A DNA stretch of 64,000 bases from Nocardioides deserti. Lineage in GTDB: Bacteria; Actinomycetota; Actinomycetes; Propionibacteriales; Nocardioidaceae. Under the pieces are notes generated by a model. That model did not search any database and had not been told where the DNA came from. It saw only the letters and a list, made by a program, of their open reading frames with translations. Location of the stretch: assembly GCF_014266025.1 (NCBI RefSeq), contig NZ_JACMYC010000001.1:372001-436000 (forward strand), given 5' to 3'. Position numbers and translations under genes: made by a program. Each line of letters starts with the position of its first letter. The first letter of the stretch is position 1. Below, one piece after another: positions 8,233 through 16,763 of the stretch.

Positions 8233-9114
8233 TCAGGCCAGGTCGAGCACCACGTCGCCGAGCACGGGTGAGCCGTCGCGCTCGCCGCCCGTGATCTCGG
8301 CCGAGGCCAGGATCCGGCCGTCCTCGCGCCACCCGCGGGTGCGGATGGTCTCGCCGGGGAAGACGACGCCGGCGAACTTCGCTGCGAAGCCGCCCACCTT
8401 CGTCGCGTCGCCGTCGAGCAGCTCGTCGGTCAGTGTCCGCAGCACGATCCCGTAGGAGCACAGGCCGTGCAGGATCGGCGCCGGGAAGCCGGCCGCCTTG
8501 GCGAAGTCCGGGTCGGCGTGCAGCGGGTTGCGGTCGCCGCACAGGCGGTAGAGCAGCGCCTGCTGCGGGGTGACGTCGTACGCCGCGTCGGCGTCGGGCG
8601 CGCGGTCGGGGAGGCTCACCGTCGTCGACGAGCCGCGGTCGCCGCCGAAGCCGCCCTCGCCGCGGACGAAGATCGACGAGCGGACCCGCCACAGCTCCTC
8701 GCCGGCGGGGGACGTGGCGACGCCCTCCTGCCAGATGACCGCGGCCTTGCCCTTGTCCCAGATGTCGGTGAGCGCGGTGCGGATCGTGGCCGTGCCGCTG
8801 GTCGGCAGGGGGCCGCCGGTGACGGTGATCGCCTGCGAGCCGTGGACGACCTGGGCCAGGTTGATGTCGCAGCCGGGCAGGTCCAGCGGCGGCGGGTCGG
8901 TCTCGGAGAAGGTCGGCGCGACGACGCCGAAGGACGGCAGCACCTGCAGGCCCGGCCCGTCGAGGGTGTAGCGCAGCGCCGTGGGGGAGAGGTTGTCGCC
9001 CGGCCGCGCGCCGGCTCCGATGCCCAGGTGGTAGAGCAGGACGTCGCTCTCGGACCAGCTGAACTCGCGGGAGCCGAGGTCGGCCCCGATCGCCACGGAG
9101 GGGTCGATGGGCAT
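8233..9114 (-). CDS. chsH3: MaoC-type 2-enoyl-CoA hydratase of sterol side-chain beta-oxidation (Rv3538/ChsH3-like)
   Basis: A 293-residue double hot-dog protein. The C-terminal half holds the hydratase-2 signature YRLCGDRNPLHADPDFAKAA then LHGLCSYG, with the catalytic Asp/His pair in GDRNPLH. The N-terminal half matches the degenerate MaoC repeat (LYHLGIGAG). Its start codon overlaps the kstD stop by one base, reproducing the mycobacterial Rv3537-Rv3538 pair. In Mycobacterium tuberculosis the counterpart hydrates the C24 enoyl-CoA of the sterol side chain with stereochemistry opposite to EchA19. Assignment rests on domain plus synteny. Confidence 0.85.
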   Translation of the reverse strand: MPIDPSVAIGADLGSREFSWSESDVLLYHLGIGAGARPGDNLSPTALRYTLDGPGLQVLPSFGVVAPTFSETDPPPLDLPGCDINLAQVVHGSQAITVTGGPLPTSGTATIRTALTDIWDKGKAAVIWQEGVATSPAGEELWRVRSSIFVRGEGGFGGDRGSSTTVSLPDRAPDADAAYDVTPQQALLYRLCGDRNPLHADPDFAKAAGFPAPILHGLCSYGIVLRTLTDELLDGDATKVGGFAAKFAGVVFPGETIRTRGWREDGRILASAEITGGERDGSPVLGDVVLDLA

Positions 9115-10859
9115 CAGGCGGTCTCCTTCTGGGCGGTCTGCTGGGTGGCGGGCTGGGCTGCGGGCTTGGCTGCGGCGAGGTCCTCCGCGGCCAGGTAGCC
9201 GAAGACCAGCGCCGGGCCGATCGTGCCGCCGGGGCCGGGGTAGGTGTTGCCCATCACCGCGGACGACACGTTGCCGGCGGCGTACAGCCCCTCGAGCACG
9301 GTGCCGTCCTCGAGCAGCACGCGGGCGCGCTCATCGGTGACCAGGCCTCCCTTGGTGCCGAGGTCGCCGGGGACGATCTTGACGGCGTAGAACGGGCCCT
9401 CGTCGATGCTGTGCAGCGAGGGGTTCGGCTTGACGGTGGGGTCGGAGTAGTACTTGTCGTACGCCGACTCGCCGCGGTGGAAGTCCGCGTCGACGCCGGT
9501 GCGGGCGAAGCCGTTGAACCGCTCGACGGTCCGCTCCAGCGTCTCGGTCGGCACGCCGATCTCGGCGGCCAGGCCGGCGAGGCTGTCGGCCTTCTTGACG
9601 ATGCCCTCCTTGAACCAGCGACCCGGGAAGGGTTGGCGCGGCATCAGGCCGGCGAAGACGTAGCGGTTGCGGTAGCGCTGGTCGATGACCATCCACGACG
9701 GCACGTGCGGCACGCCGGTCCGCTCGCCCTTGTACATCTCGTGGACGGCCTCGACGTAGGGGAGCGCCTCGTTCATGTACCGCTCGCCGGCCTGGTTGAC
9801 GATGATCGAGCCCGGCAGGTTGCGCTCGGCCAGGCAGAACCACGGCCGCCCCGGCAGCGGGATCGTCGGGCCCCACCAGCCGTCGTCGAGCAGGTCGGTG
9901 CGGGCGCCGGCGGCCATGCCGGCGACGAGCCCGGCGCCGGTGTTGTTCTGCGAGCCGGTCGTCCACTCGGTGGAGGTGGGCTGCGGCAGGAACTTCTCGC
10001 GCAGCTCGGCGCTGCGCTCGAAGCCGCCGCTGCCGAGCACCACGCCACGGCGGGCGCGGACGACCTGCTCGACGCCGTCACGCAGCACGCGTACGCCGAC
10101 CACCCGGCCGCCCTCGACGACGAGGTCGCGCAGGTCGGTCTCGTAGTGGACCGGCACGCGCGCATCCATCAGGCCCTTGCGCAGCCCGATCGCGATCGCG
10201 TTGCCCATGGCGTACATCCGGCGGCGCAACAACCCCGCGACGATCCGCTTGATCGTCACCTTGACCATCGTCAGCGGGCCCTTGATCGTGCGCATGCCGA
10301 GGCTGATCTTCCGGAAGTCGGCCTGCGTGACGATCATGTTCGCCGGCGCCTTGGTGTACGGCGGGTGCAGCCGCTCGAGCTCCGCGCCGAGGAAGCTGGC
10401 GTCCAGCGGGACCGGCTCGACGGTGCGCCCACGGGCGCGGCCACCCGGCTGCTCGGGGTGGTAGTCGGCGTAGTCCGGCACCCAGGTGAACCGGACCGGC
10501 GTGCGCGCCTTGAGGAAGTCCATGACCTCCGCGCCGCGGTCGACGTAGGTGTCGCGGCGGACCTTCGGCACGACGTCGCCGACGATCGAGTCGAGGTAGA
10601 GCTTGGAGTTCTCCAGCGCGTCGTCCTGGCCGACCGCCTTGAGCGCGTAGTTGCCCGGGATCCAGACGCCGCCGCCGCTGCGCGCGGTCGAGCCGCCGAA
10701 CCAGCGGCTCTTCTCCAGCAGGATGGTGTCGAGACCGCGGTCCGCGGCGGCGAGGGCGGCGGACATGCCGGCCGCGCCGGCGCCGACGACGACCACGTCG
10801 ACCTCGCTGGGCAGGTCGGTCGGCGAGCCGCTGGAGGTGGCGTGAGAAGACCCCGTCAT
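9114..10859 (-). CDS. kstD: 3-ketosteroid delta-1-dehydrogenase
   Basis: A 581-residue flavoprotein that introduces the C1-C2 double bond in ring A of 3-ketosteroids, with FAD as acceptor. The FAD dinucleotide fold is at residues 23-35 (VVVVGAGAAGMSA), followed by the GGSTARSGGG substrate/FAD loop. Near the C-terminus, GNTYPGPGGTIGPA carries the Tyr and Gly expected to polarise the 3-keto group. It is leaderless or nearly so: a TACAGT -10 lies 8 nt before the ATG, overlapping a KstR-type operator at 10870-10883. It is co-transcribed with the ChsH3-like hydratase. Confidence 0.95.
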   Translation of the reverse strand: MTGSSHATSSGSPTDLPSEVDVVVVGAGAAGMSAALAAADRGLDTILLEKSRWFGGSTARSGGGVWIPGNYALKAVGQDDALENSKLYLDSIVGDVVPKVRRDTYVDRGAEVMDFLKARTPVRFTWVPDYADYHPEQPGGRARGRTVEPVPLDASFLGAELERLHPPYTKAPANMIVTQADFRKISLGMRTIKGPLTMVKVTIKRIVAGLLRRRMYAMGNAIAIGLRKGLMDARVPVHYETDLRDLVVEGGRVVGVRVLRDGVEQVVRARRGVVLGSGGFERSAELREKFLPQPTSTEWTTGSQNNTGAGLVAGMAAGARTDLLDDGWWGPTIPLPGRPWFCLAERNLPGSIIVNQAGERYMNEALPYVEAVHEMYKGERTGVPHVPSWMVIDQRYRNRYVFAGLMPRQPFPGRWFKEGIVKKADSLAGLAAEIGVPTETLERTVERFNGFARTGVDADFHRGESAYDKYYSDPTVKPNPSLHSIDEGPFYAVKIVPGDLGTKGGLVTDERARVLLEDGTVLEGLYAAGNVSSAVMGNTYPGPGGTIGPALVFGYLAAEDLAAAKPAAQPATQQTAQKETA

Positions 10860-10867
10860 GGCGCAAA

Positions 10868-10883
10868 ACTGTAACAGGTTCTA
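10868..10883 (-). promoter_or_regulatory. KstR-type operator and -10 of kstD
   Basis: TGTAACAGGTTCTA at 10870-10883 matches the mycobacterial KstR pattern TnnAACnnGTTnnA at every fixed position. On the minus strand a TACAGT -10 box (10873 to 10868) overlaps it and is followed 8 nt later by the kstD ATG. Repressor binding would therefore cover the promoter, and the mRNA would be leaderless. The rest of the 181-bp gap to hsaG contains no convincing gene. Confidence 0.8.
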
Positions 10884-11041
10884 GCATGGCGGCATGCCGT
10901 CCGATCCCACTCGCCGGGAGGCCGGGCCGATGCGCCCGACAGGCTCCCGGACACCGCTCCCGCTGAGCGGTCCGGGGTCGTCCGCAGGGGTACGCCGCGT
11001 GCCACGCTCGGCCCCTACCGACTGAGAGGTCCACCCAGATC

Positions 11042-11950
11042 ATGACCAAGCTGACCGCGGCCATCGTCGGGCCGGGCAACATCGGCACCGACCTGATGTA
11101 CAAGCTGCTGCGATCGGACGTCGTCGAGCCGCGCTGGATGATCGGCGTCGACCCGGCCTCCGAGGGGCTCAAGCTCGCCGCGCAGCAGGGGCTCGAGGCT
11201 TCGCACGAGGGCGTCGACTGGCTGCTGAAGCAGGACGTGCTGCCCGACCTGATCTTCGAGGCGACCTCGGCCTACGTCCACAAGGAGTACGCCCCTCGCT
11301 ACGAGGAGGCCGGCATCCGCGCCGTCGACCTGACCCCCGCCTCGGTCGGTCCGGCCGTGATCCCGCCGGTCAACGGCGAGGAGCACGTCGACGCGATGAA
11401 CGTCAACATGATCACCTGCGGCGGCCAGGCCACCATCCCGATGGTGGCAGCGGTCTCGCGGGTCGCCCCGGTGCCGTACGCCGAGATCGTCGCCTCGGTC
11501 TCCAGCGTCTCCGCCGGCCCCGGCACCCGCGCGAACATCGACGAGTTCACCCGGACGACGGCCGCCGGCGTCGAGCGGATCGGCGGCGCCGAGCGCGGCA
11601 AGGCGATCATCATCCTCAACCCGGCCGAGCCGCCGATGATCATGCGCGACACGATCTTCTGCGCCGTCCCGCCCGACGCCGACCGCGACGCGGTCGTGCA
11701 GTCGGTCTTCGCCATGGAGAAGGCTGTCCAGGAGTACGTCCCCGGCTACCGCCTGCTGCAGGAGCCGCAGGTCGACGAGCCGTCCGCCGCGACGCAGGGC
11801 CAGGTGAAGGTCTCGATCTTCGTCGAGGTCGAGGGCGCCGGCGACTACCTGCCGCCGTACTCCGGCAACCTCGACATCATGACCGCAGCCGCCGCCAGGG
11901 TCGGCGACAACATCGCGCGGTCCGTGCTCGCCGGCCGCAAGGAGGCCTGA
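11042..11950 (+). CDS. hsaG: acetaldehyde/propionaldehyde dehydrogenase (acylating), HsaG
   Basis: A 302-residue enzyme that oxidises the aldehyde released by HsaF to acyl-CoA (propionyl-CoA in steroid catabolism) with NAD+ and CoA. The NAD-binding loop [12 protein letters not shown] is at the N-terminus, and the catalytic Cys126 is in [12 protein letters not shown]. The C-terminal part reads [19 protein letters not shown], the HsaF interface/dimerisation half of this family. It is followed one base later by hsaF, and the two products normally form an aldehyde-channelling complex. Unlike the mycobacterial order, no hsaE hydratase gene precedes it. Confidence 0.93.
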   Translation: MTKLTAAIVGPGNIGTDLMYKLLRSDVVEPRWMIGVDPASEGLKLAAQQGLEASHEGVDWLLKQDVLPDLIFEATSAYVHKEYAPRYEEAGIRAVDLTPASVGPAVIPPVNGEEHVDAMNVNMITCGGQATIPMVAAVSRVAPVPYAEIVASVSSVSAGPGTRANIDEFTRTTAAGVERIGGAERGKAIIILNPAEPPMIMRDTIFCAVPPDADRDAVVQSVFAMEKAVQEYVPGYRLLQEPQVDEPSAATQGQVKVSIFVEVEGAGDYLPPYSGNLDIMTAAAARVGDNIARSVLAGRKEA

Positions 11951-11951
11951 G

Positions 11952-13055
11952 ATGACCGGGACCGCACAGCTCGACACCGCTCAGCTGAACACCTTGGGCC
12001 GCACGTGGAAGGACGCCCACGGCGGCGACCTCGACCTGCGGCTGACCGACACCTGCCTGCGCGACGGGTCGCACCACAAGCGGCACCAGTTCACCGGGCA
12101 GGAGGTGCACGACATCGTCGAGGCGCTCGACACCTCCGGCATCCCCGTCATCGAGGTCACCCACGGCGACGGCCTCGGCGGCTCGTCGTTCAACTACGGC
12201 TTCTCCCGCACGCCCGAGCAGGAGCTGATCCGCATCGCGGCGGAGACCGCGAAGAACGCCCGGATCGCCTTCCTCATGCTCCCCGGCGTCGGCACCAAGG
12301 ACGACATCCGCGCCGCACAGGACAACGGCGGCCAGATCTGCCGGATCGCCACCCACTGCACCGAGGCCGACACCTCGATCCAGCACTTCGGGCTGGCCCG
12401 CGAGCTGGGCCTGGAGACCGTCGGCTTCCTCATGATGAGCCACACCCAGCCGCCCGAGGTGCTCGCGAAGCAGGCGCGGATCATGGTCGACGCCGGCTGC
12501 CAGTGCGTGTACGTCGTCGACTCCGCCGGAGCGCTCGTCATGGAGCAGACCGCCGACCGCGTCTCCGCCGTCGTCGCCGAGATCGGCTCGCAGGCCGACG
12601 TCGGCTTCCACGGCCACGAGAACCTCGGGCTCGGCGTCGCCAACACCGTCATCGCCGCCCGTGCCGGCGCCACCCAGATCGACGGCTCCGTCCGCCGCTT
12701 CGGCGCCGGCGCCGGCAACACCCCGCTCGAGGCGTTCATCGGGGTATGCGACAAGCTCGGCTGGCGCACCGGCGTCGACTTCCTGCAGATCGTCGACGCC
12801 TCCGAGGACGTCATCAAGCCGGCCATGCCCGAGGAGTGCCAGCTCGACCGGATGACGCTGATGATGGGGTACGCCGGCGTCTACTCCTCGTTCCTCAAGC
12901 ACGCCGGCAACGCCGCCGACCGCTACGGCGTCTCCGGCGCGAAGATCCTGCTCGAGGCCGGCCGCCGCAAGCTCATCGGCGGCCAGGAGGACCAGCTCAT
13001 CGACATCGCCCTGATGCTCAAGGCCGAGCAGGACAAGGCGGCCGCCAACGCCTGA
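11952..13055 (+). CDS. hsaF: 4-hydroxy-2-oxovalerate aldolase, HsaF
   Basis: A 367-residue TIM-barrel aldolase (DmpG/HsaF type) that cleaves 4-hydroxy-2-oxo acids to pyruvate plus aldehyde. The opening [19 protein letters not shown] has the catalytic Arg-Asp-Gly element. The metal-binding [15 protein letters not shown] supplies the two His ligands, and the C-terminal communication domain is present. The start is one base after the hsaG stop, so the two are co-transcribed and interact. An 84-bp palindrome beginning 54 bp downstream may terminate the operon. Confidence 0.94.
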   Translation: MTGTAQLDTAQLNTLGRTWKDAHGGDLDLRLTDTCLRDGSHHKRHQFTGQEVHDIVEALDTSGIPVIEVTHGDGLGGSSFNYGFSRTPEQELIRIAAETAKNARIAFLMLPGVGTKDDIRAAQDNGGQICRIATHCTEADTSIQHFGLARELGLETVGFLMMSHTQPPEVLAKQARIMVDAGCQCVYVVDSAGALVMEQTADRVSAVVAEIGSQADVGFHGHENLGLGVANTVIAARAGATQIDGSVRRFGAGAGNTPLEAFIGVCDKLGWRTGVDFLQIVDASEDVIKPAMPEECQLDRMTLMMGYAGVYSSFLKHAGNAADRYGVSGAKILLEAGRRKLIGGQEDQLIDIALMLKAEQDKAAANA

Positions 13056-13108
13056 CCCCGGCCGCCCGCCTGCGCTACTCCGCCGGAGCTGCCGCGGGCC
13101 GTTGTCGC

Positions 13109-13192
13109 TTCCTCAAGGTATGTCGCCGAACCGCCACTTCCCTCGGTCAATTGGCCCAGGGGAGTGGCGGTTCGTCTGCGTACCTCGATGAA
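13109..13192. repeat. 84-bp near-perfect palindrome (cruciform-forming)
   Basis: The intergenic stretch is symmetric about 13150/13151 over its full 84 bp. Inner arms 13127-13142 and 13159-13174 match in 15 of 16 pairs, the centre is TCAATTGG, and outer arms 13109-13120 and 13181-13192 match in 10 of 12. Only a handful of pairs fail. It sits between hsaF and a VOC gene, both on plus. It could be a terminator, a folded mobile-repeat remnant (MITE-like) or a protein-binding site. Its size and outer arms exceed an ordinary terminator. Confidence 0.8.
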
Positions 13193-13266
13193 CCAACGCC
13201 CGCTGCGCACCAGCCGATCGCAGAAAGCGGTCGACGCGGGGGTGGCCGGACGGGTACAGACGGGCC

Positions 13267-13662
13267 ATGGCATCCCGCGCATCCAACTCCTGCATCGACG
13301 CCCACGACCCGTACGCCCAGACGATGTGGTGGGCGCAGGTCCTCGAGGACCACCGGCTGCCGACGGCGGAGGAGGGGGAGAACGAGCCGGGGGAGGAGGA
13401 GTGCGGGCTGGTGGGGCCGGACGACCGGTACCTGCTGTTCCTCAAGGTGCCCGAGCCGAAGACGGTCAAGAACCGCATGCACCTGTGCCTGCGGCCGACC
13501 GACCGGACCCGCGACGAGGAGGTCGACCGCATCCTCGGCCTGGGCGCGACGATGGTCGACGACCGGCGCGAGGGCGACACGGGGTGGGCGGTGCTCGCCG
13601 ACCCGGAGGGCAACGAGTTCTGCGTGCTGCGGCGCTACCAGCCGAGCGACGCGACCACCTGA
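13267..13662 (+). CDS. VOC (glyoxalase-like) family protein
   Basis: A 131-residue protein from ATG 13267. It has the glyoxalase-like domain order: DPYAQTMWWAQVLEDHRL, then LLFLKVPEPKTVKNRMHLCLRP (His metal-ligand position), and DPEGNEFCVLRR with the C-terminal Glu position. This matches the short single-domain VOC proteins common in actinobacteria, whose substrates are unknown. It lies between hsaF and hsaA but has its own upstream palindrome, so a role in steroid ring degradation is only suggested by position. Confidence 0.75.
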   Translation: MASRASNSCIDAHDPYAQTMWWAQVLEDHRLPTAEEGENEPGEEECGLVGPDDRYLLFLKVPEPKTVKNRMHLCLRPTDRTRDEEVDRILGLGATMVDDRREGDTGWAVLADPEGNEFCVLRRYQPSDATT

Positions 13663-13729
13663 CGACCTGCTGACGACCACCTGACGCACCGCCCTCCCCG
13701 CTGAGCGGGAGCGCTGCCTGGTCCAAAAC

Positions 13730-13747
13730 AAGAACGTGTTCTAGTAT
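13730..13747 (+). promoter_or_regulatory. KstR-type operator and -10 of the hsaADCB operon
   Basis: AAGAACGTGTTCTA at 13730-13743 fits the KstR pattern except for its first base (A instead of T). TAGTAT at 13742-13747 is a good -10, overlapping the operator. The transcript would start near 13754, giving a leader of about 25 nt with AGGAG six bases before the hsaA ATG. Confidence 0.75.
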
Positions 13748-13778
13748 TGCCGACGTCCCACCACGACAGGAGTTGGCG

Positions 13779-14945
13779 ATGACCCAGGCTGTTCTCGACG
13801 GCGTTCGTGACCTGCTGCCCACGTTCCGCGAGCGCGCCGACGAGGCCGAGCGTCTGCGAGTCGTGCCGGAGGCGAGCATCAAGGAGCTGGAGGAGGTCGG
13901 GTTCTTCCGGCTGCTCCAGCCGAAGCGCTTCGACGGGTTCGAGGCCGACCCCGTCACCTTCTACACCGCGGTGCGCGACATCGCGTCGGCCTGCGGCTCG
14001 ACCGGCTGGGTCTCCAGCGTCGTCGGCGTGCACCCCTGGCAGGTCGCGCTCTTCGCCGACGAGGCGCAGCAGGCCGTCTGGGGCGAGGACACCAACACCC
14101 GGCTCAGCTCGTCGTACGCCCCGACCGGCAAGGCGACCGTCACCGACGGCGGCTACATCCTGTCGGGCAAGTGGAGCTTCTCCTCCGGCTGCGACCACTG
14201 CAGCTGGGTCCTGCTCGGCGGCCTGGTGTTCAACGCCGAGGGCCAGGTCGTGGACTTCAAGACGTTCATGGTCCCGCGCGAGAAGTACCAGATCGTCGAC
14301 GTCTGGCACATGGTCGGCCTGCGCGGCACCGGCTCGAACGACATCGTGGTCGAGGATGTCTTCATCCCCGAGGCGTTCACGCTCTCGATGAGCCAGACCG
14401 GCGCGTGCAAGGGCCCGGGCCAGGAGCAGAACACCTCCGACCTCTACAAGCTGCCCTTCCACTCGATCTTCACCGGCACCATCACCACGCCGATCATCGG
14501 CATGGCGCGCGGGGCGTACGCCGAGCACGTCGAGATGCAGCAGAAGCGCACGCGCGCGGCGTACCTCGGCGAGAAGGCCTCGCTCGACCCGTTCGCGGCC
14601 GTCCGCATCGCCAAGGCGAGCAGCGAGATCGACGCCGCCTGGGCGCTGCTGGTCAACAACATCCGCGAGGAGATGGACCACGTCGCCAAGGGGGAGAAGA
14701 TCCCGCTCGGTCTGCGCCTGCGGGTCCGCCGCGACCAGGTCCTCGGCAGCCAGCGCGCGATCGACGCGATCGACGCGCTGTTCGAGGCCTCGGGCGGCCG
14801 GGCGCTCGCCGAGGGCACCTACCTCCAGCGTGCCTGGCGCGACGCCCACGCCGGCCGGGTGCACGCCGCCAACGACCCCGAGCGCGCGCTGCAGATGTTC
14901 GGCGCCCACGAGTTCGGCCACAAGGTCGACCCGGGGATGTACTGA
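13779..14945 (+). CDS. hsaA: 3-HSA monooxygenase oxygenase component, HsaA
   Basis: A 388-residue flavin-dependent monooxygenase of the acyl-CoA-dehydrogenase fold. It ortho-hydroxylates the phenolic secosteroid 3-HSA to the catechol 3,4-DHSA, using FMNH2/FADH2 supplied by HsaB. Typical blocks are visible: GFFRLLQPKRFDGFE, STGWVSSVVGVHPWQVALF, SGKWSFSSGCDHCSW and GLRGTGSNDIVV. ATG 13779 is preferred over an upstream TTG because AGGAG lies six bases before it. It heads hsaA-hsaD-hsaC-hsaB behind a KstR-type operator. Confidence 0.95.
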   Translation: MTQAVLDGVRDLLPTFRERADEAERLRVVPEASIKELEEVGFFRLLQPKRFDGFEADPVTFYTAVRDIASACGSTGWVSSVVGVHPWQVALFADEAQQAVWGEDTNTRLSSSYAPTGKATVTDGGYILSGKWSFSSGCDHCSWVLLGGLVFNAEGQVVDFKTFMVPREKYQIVDVWHMVGLRGTGSNDIVVEDVFIPEAFTLSMSQTGACKGPGQEQNTSDLYKLPFHSIFTGTITTPIIGMARGAYAEHVEMQQKRTRAAYLGEKASLDPFAAVRIAKASSEIDAAWALLVNNIREEMDHVAKGEKIPLGLRLRVRRDQVLGSQRAIDAIDALFEASGGRALAEGTYLQRAWRDAHAGRVHAANDPERALQMFGAHEFGHKVDPGMY

Positions 14946-14946
14946 C

Positions 14947-15864
14947 GTGGACGCAGCTGACACGAGATTCGGCCAGGAGAGCGTCCGTCGCTCGGCCAAG
15001 GCCGGCGACCTGACGCTCAACTACTACGAGGCCGCGCCCGACACGCAGCCGGCGCAGGTCGGCGGCGGGCTGCCGCTGGTCATGCTGCACGGCGGCGGCC
15101 CGGGTGCCTCGGCGTGGTCGAACTTCGGCCCGGCGCTGCCGCACTTCGCGCAGTCGTTCCGCACGCTGCTCGTCGACCAGCCCGGCTTCGGCGGGTCCGA
15201 CAAGCCGCCGGTGGCGGGCAACTACTACCGGTTCGCGGCCGACCACGTCGTGCGACTTCTCGACGAGCTCGGCATCGAGCGGGTGCACCTGCTCGGCAAC
15301 AGCCTCGGCGGCGGTACGGCGATGCGGATCGCGCTGACCCACCCCGACCGCGTCGGCCGGCTGGTGCTGATGGGCCCGGGCGGGCTCTCGCTCAACCTGT
15401 TCCACGCCGACCCGACCGAGGGCGTCCAGCGGCTGATGGACTTCGGCGCCGACCCGACCCGCGAGAAGCTCCGCGCGTTCATCTCGACCATGGTCGTCGA
15501 CCAGTCCCTGGTGACCGACGAGCTGGTCGAGCAGCGGTTCGCCGACGCGACCGCCCCGGGCGCGCAGGAGGCGATGCGCTCGATGGGCATGTCGTTCTGG
15601 AACCCCGAGACCGCCGAGGACGGCATGCTCTGGCGCGAGGCGCACCGCCTGCGCAAGCACACCCTGCTGACGTGGGGCCGCGAGGACCGGGTCAACCCGC
15701 TCGACGGCGCCATGGCCGCGCTCAAGCTCATCCCGAAGGCGCAGCTGCACGTCTTCCCCAACTGCGGGCACTGGGCGCAGATCGAGGCGGCCGAGGAGTT
15801 CGCCGAGATCACCACCGCCTTCCTGGCCCGCCACGTCGAACGACCTCGAAAGGCCACTCCGTGA
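14947..15864 (+). CDS. hsaD: 4,9-DSHA hydrolase (meta-cleavage product hydrolase), HsaD
   Basis: A 305-residue alpha/beta hydrolase that cleaves the C-C bond of the meta-cleavage product 4,9-DSHA. It yields HIP (the C/D-ring propionate) and a C6 dienoate. The nucleophile Ser119 is in GNSLGGG, the acid is in WGREDRVNP and the base His is in CGHWAQIE. The oxyanion region reads LHGGGPGASAW. GTG 14947 is the start, one base after hsaA stops. Its own TGA overlaps the GTG of hsaC, indicating translational coupling. Confidence 0.95.
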   Translation: MDAADTRFGQESVRRSAKAGDLTLNYYEAAPDTQPAQVGGGLPLVMLHGGGPGASAWSNFGPALPHFAQSFRTLLVDQPGFGGSDKPPVAGNYYRFAADHVVRLLDELGIERVHLLGNSLGGGTAMRIALTHPDRVGRLVLMGPGGLSLNLFHADPTEGVQRLMDFGADPTREKLRAFISTMVVDQSLVTDELVEQRFADATAPGAQEAMRSMGMSFWNPETAEDGMLWREAHRLRKHTLLTWGREDRVNPLDGAMAALKLIPKAQLHVFPNCGHWAQIEAAEEFAEITTAFLARHVERPRKATP

Positions 15865-16763
15865 CGATCGACATCAAGTCCATGGGTTACGTCCGCGTGG
15901 CGTCGACCGACCTCGAGCAGTGGAAGGTCTTCGCCGGCAAGGTGCTCGGCCTCGCCGAGGGCCGCGGGCCCAACCCGGACCACCAGTACTGGCGCATCGA
16001 CCAGGTCTCCGCCCGGCTCGTCGTGGTCCCCTCCGACCGCGACCTCCTCGAGGCGACCGGCTGGGAGGTCGCCGACCACCAGGCCCTCCAGGAGGCGCGC
16101 GAGCACCTGCAGAAGGCCGGCGTCGTCTTCGAGGAGGCCACCAAGGAGGAGCTCGACGAGCGCCGCGTGCAGGAGATGATCCGGTTCTCCGACCCGTGGG
16201 AGAACGTCTTCGAGCTGTTCCACGGCATCACCTACGAGGCCCGGCCGATCGTGACGCCGTACGCCGCGAAGTTCGTCACCGGCGACCAGGGGATGGGCCA
16301 CATCGTCATCCCGGTGCTGGACGACGTCGAGGCGCTGCGCTTTTACACCGATGTCCTCGGCTTCCGCCTGCGCGACTCGATGAGCATGCCCGGCGAGTTC
16401 GTCGGCAAGGAACCGGGCTCGAAGGTGTGGCTGCGGTTCCTCGGCGTCAACCCGCGCCACCACTCACTGGCGTTCCTGCCGATGCCGAACCCGGCCAAGT
16501 GTGTCCACATCATGCTCGAGGTCGACGAGCTCGACCACGTGGGCCGCGCGCTGGAGCGGGTCCGCAAGCACAAGGCGCCGCTCTCGGCCACCCTGGGCCG
16601 GCACATGAACGACGAGATGGTGTCGTTCTACGTCAAGTCGCCCGGCGGCTTCGACGTGGAGTTCGGGACCGACGGCCTGCAGGTCGAGGACAGCAAGTGG
16701 GTGGCCCGCGAGTCGACCGCCGTGTCGTACTGGGGCCACGAGTTCGGCGGCGGAGGTCAGTGA
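15861..16763 (+). CDS. hsaC: 3,4-DHSA extradiol dioxygenase, HsaC
   Basis: A 300-residue type I extradiol dioxygenase (two-domain VOC fold) that opens the catecholic A ring of 3,4-DHSA with Fe(II) and O2. Predicted iron ligands are His147 (GMGHIVIP), His216 (CVHIMLEV) and Glu267 (FDVEFGTDG). Length and order match BphC/HsaC enzymes. GTG start 15861 overlaps the hsaD stop (GTGA). Confidence 0.95.
   Translation: MTIDIKSMGYVRVASTDLEQWKVFAGKVLGLAEGRGPNPDHQYWRIDQVSARLVVVPSDRDLLEATGWEVADHQALQEAREHLQKAGVVFEEATKEELDERRVQEMIRFSDPWENVFELFHGITYEARPIVTPYAAKFVTGDQGMGHIVIPVLDDVEALRFYTDVLGFRLRDSMSMPGEFVGKEPGSKVWLRFLGVNPRHHSLAFLPMPNPAKCVHIMLEVDELDHVGRALERVRKHKAPLSATLGRHMNDEMVSFYVKSPGGFDVEFGTDGLQVEDSKWVARESTAVSYWGHEFGGGGQ

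Noticed and set aside
10894..11025. A 43-codon open frame between kstD and hsaG
   Set aside because: It is Arg/Pro/Ser-rich with no motif, no ribosome-binding site and poor third-position pattern, and it overlaps the hsaG promoter region. It is not a remnant of hsaE that I can recognise.
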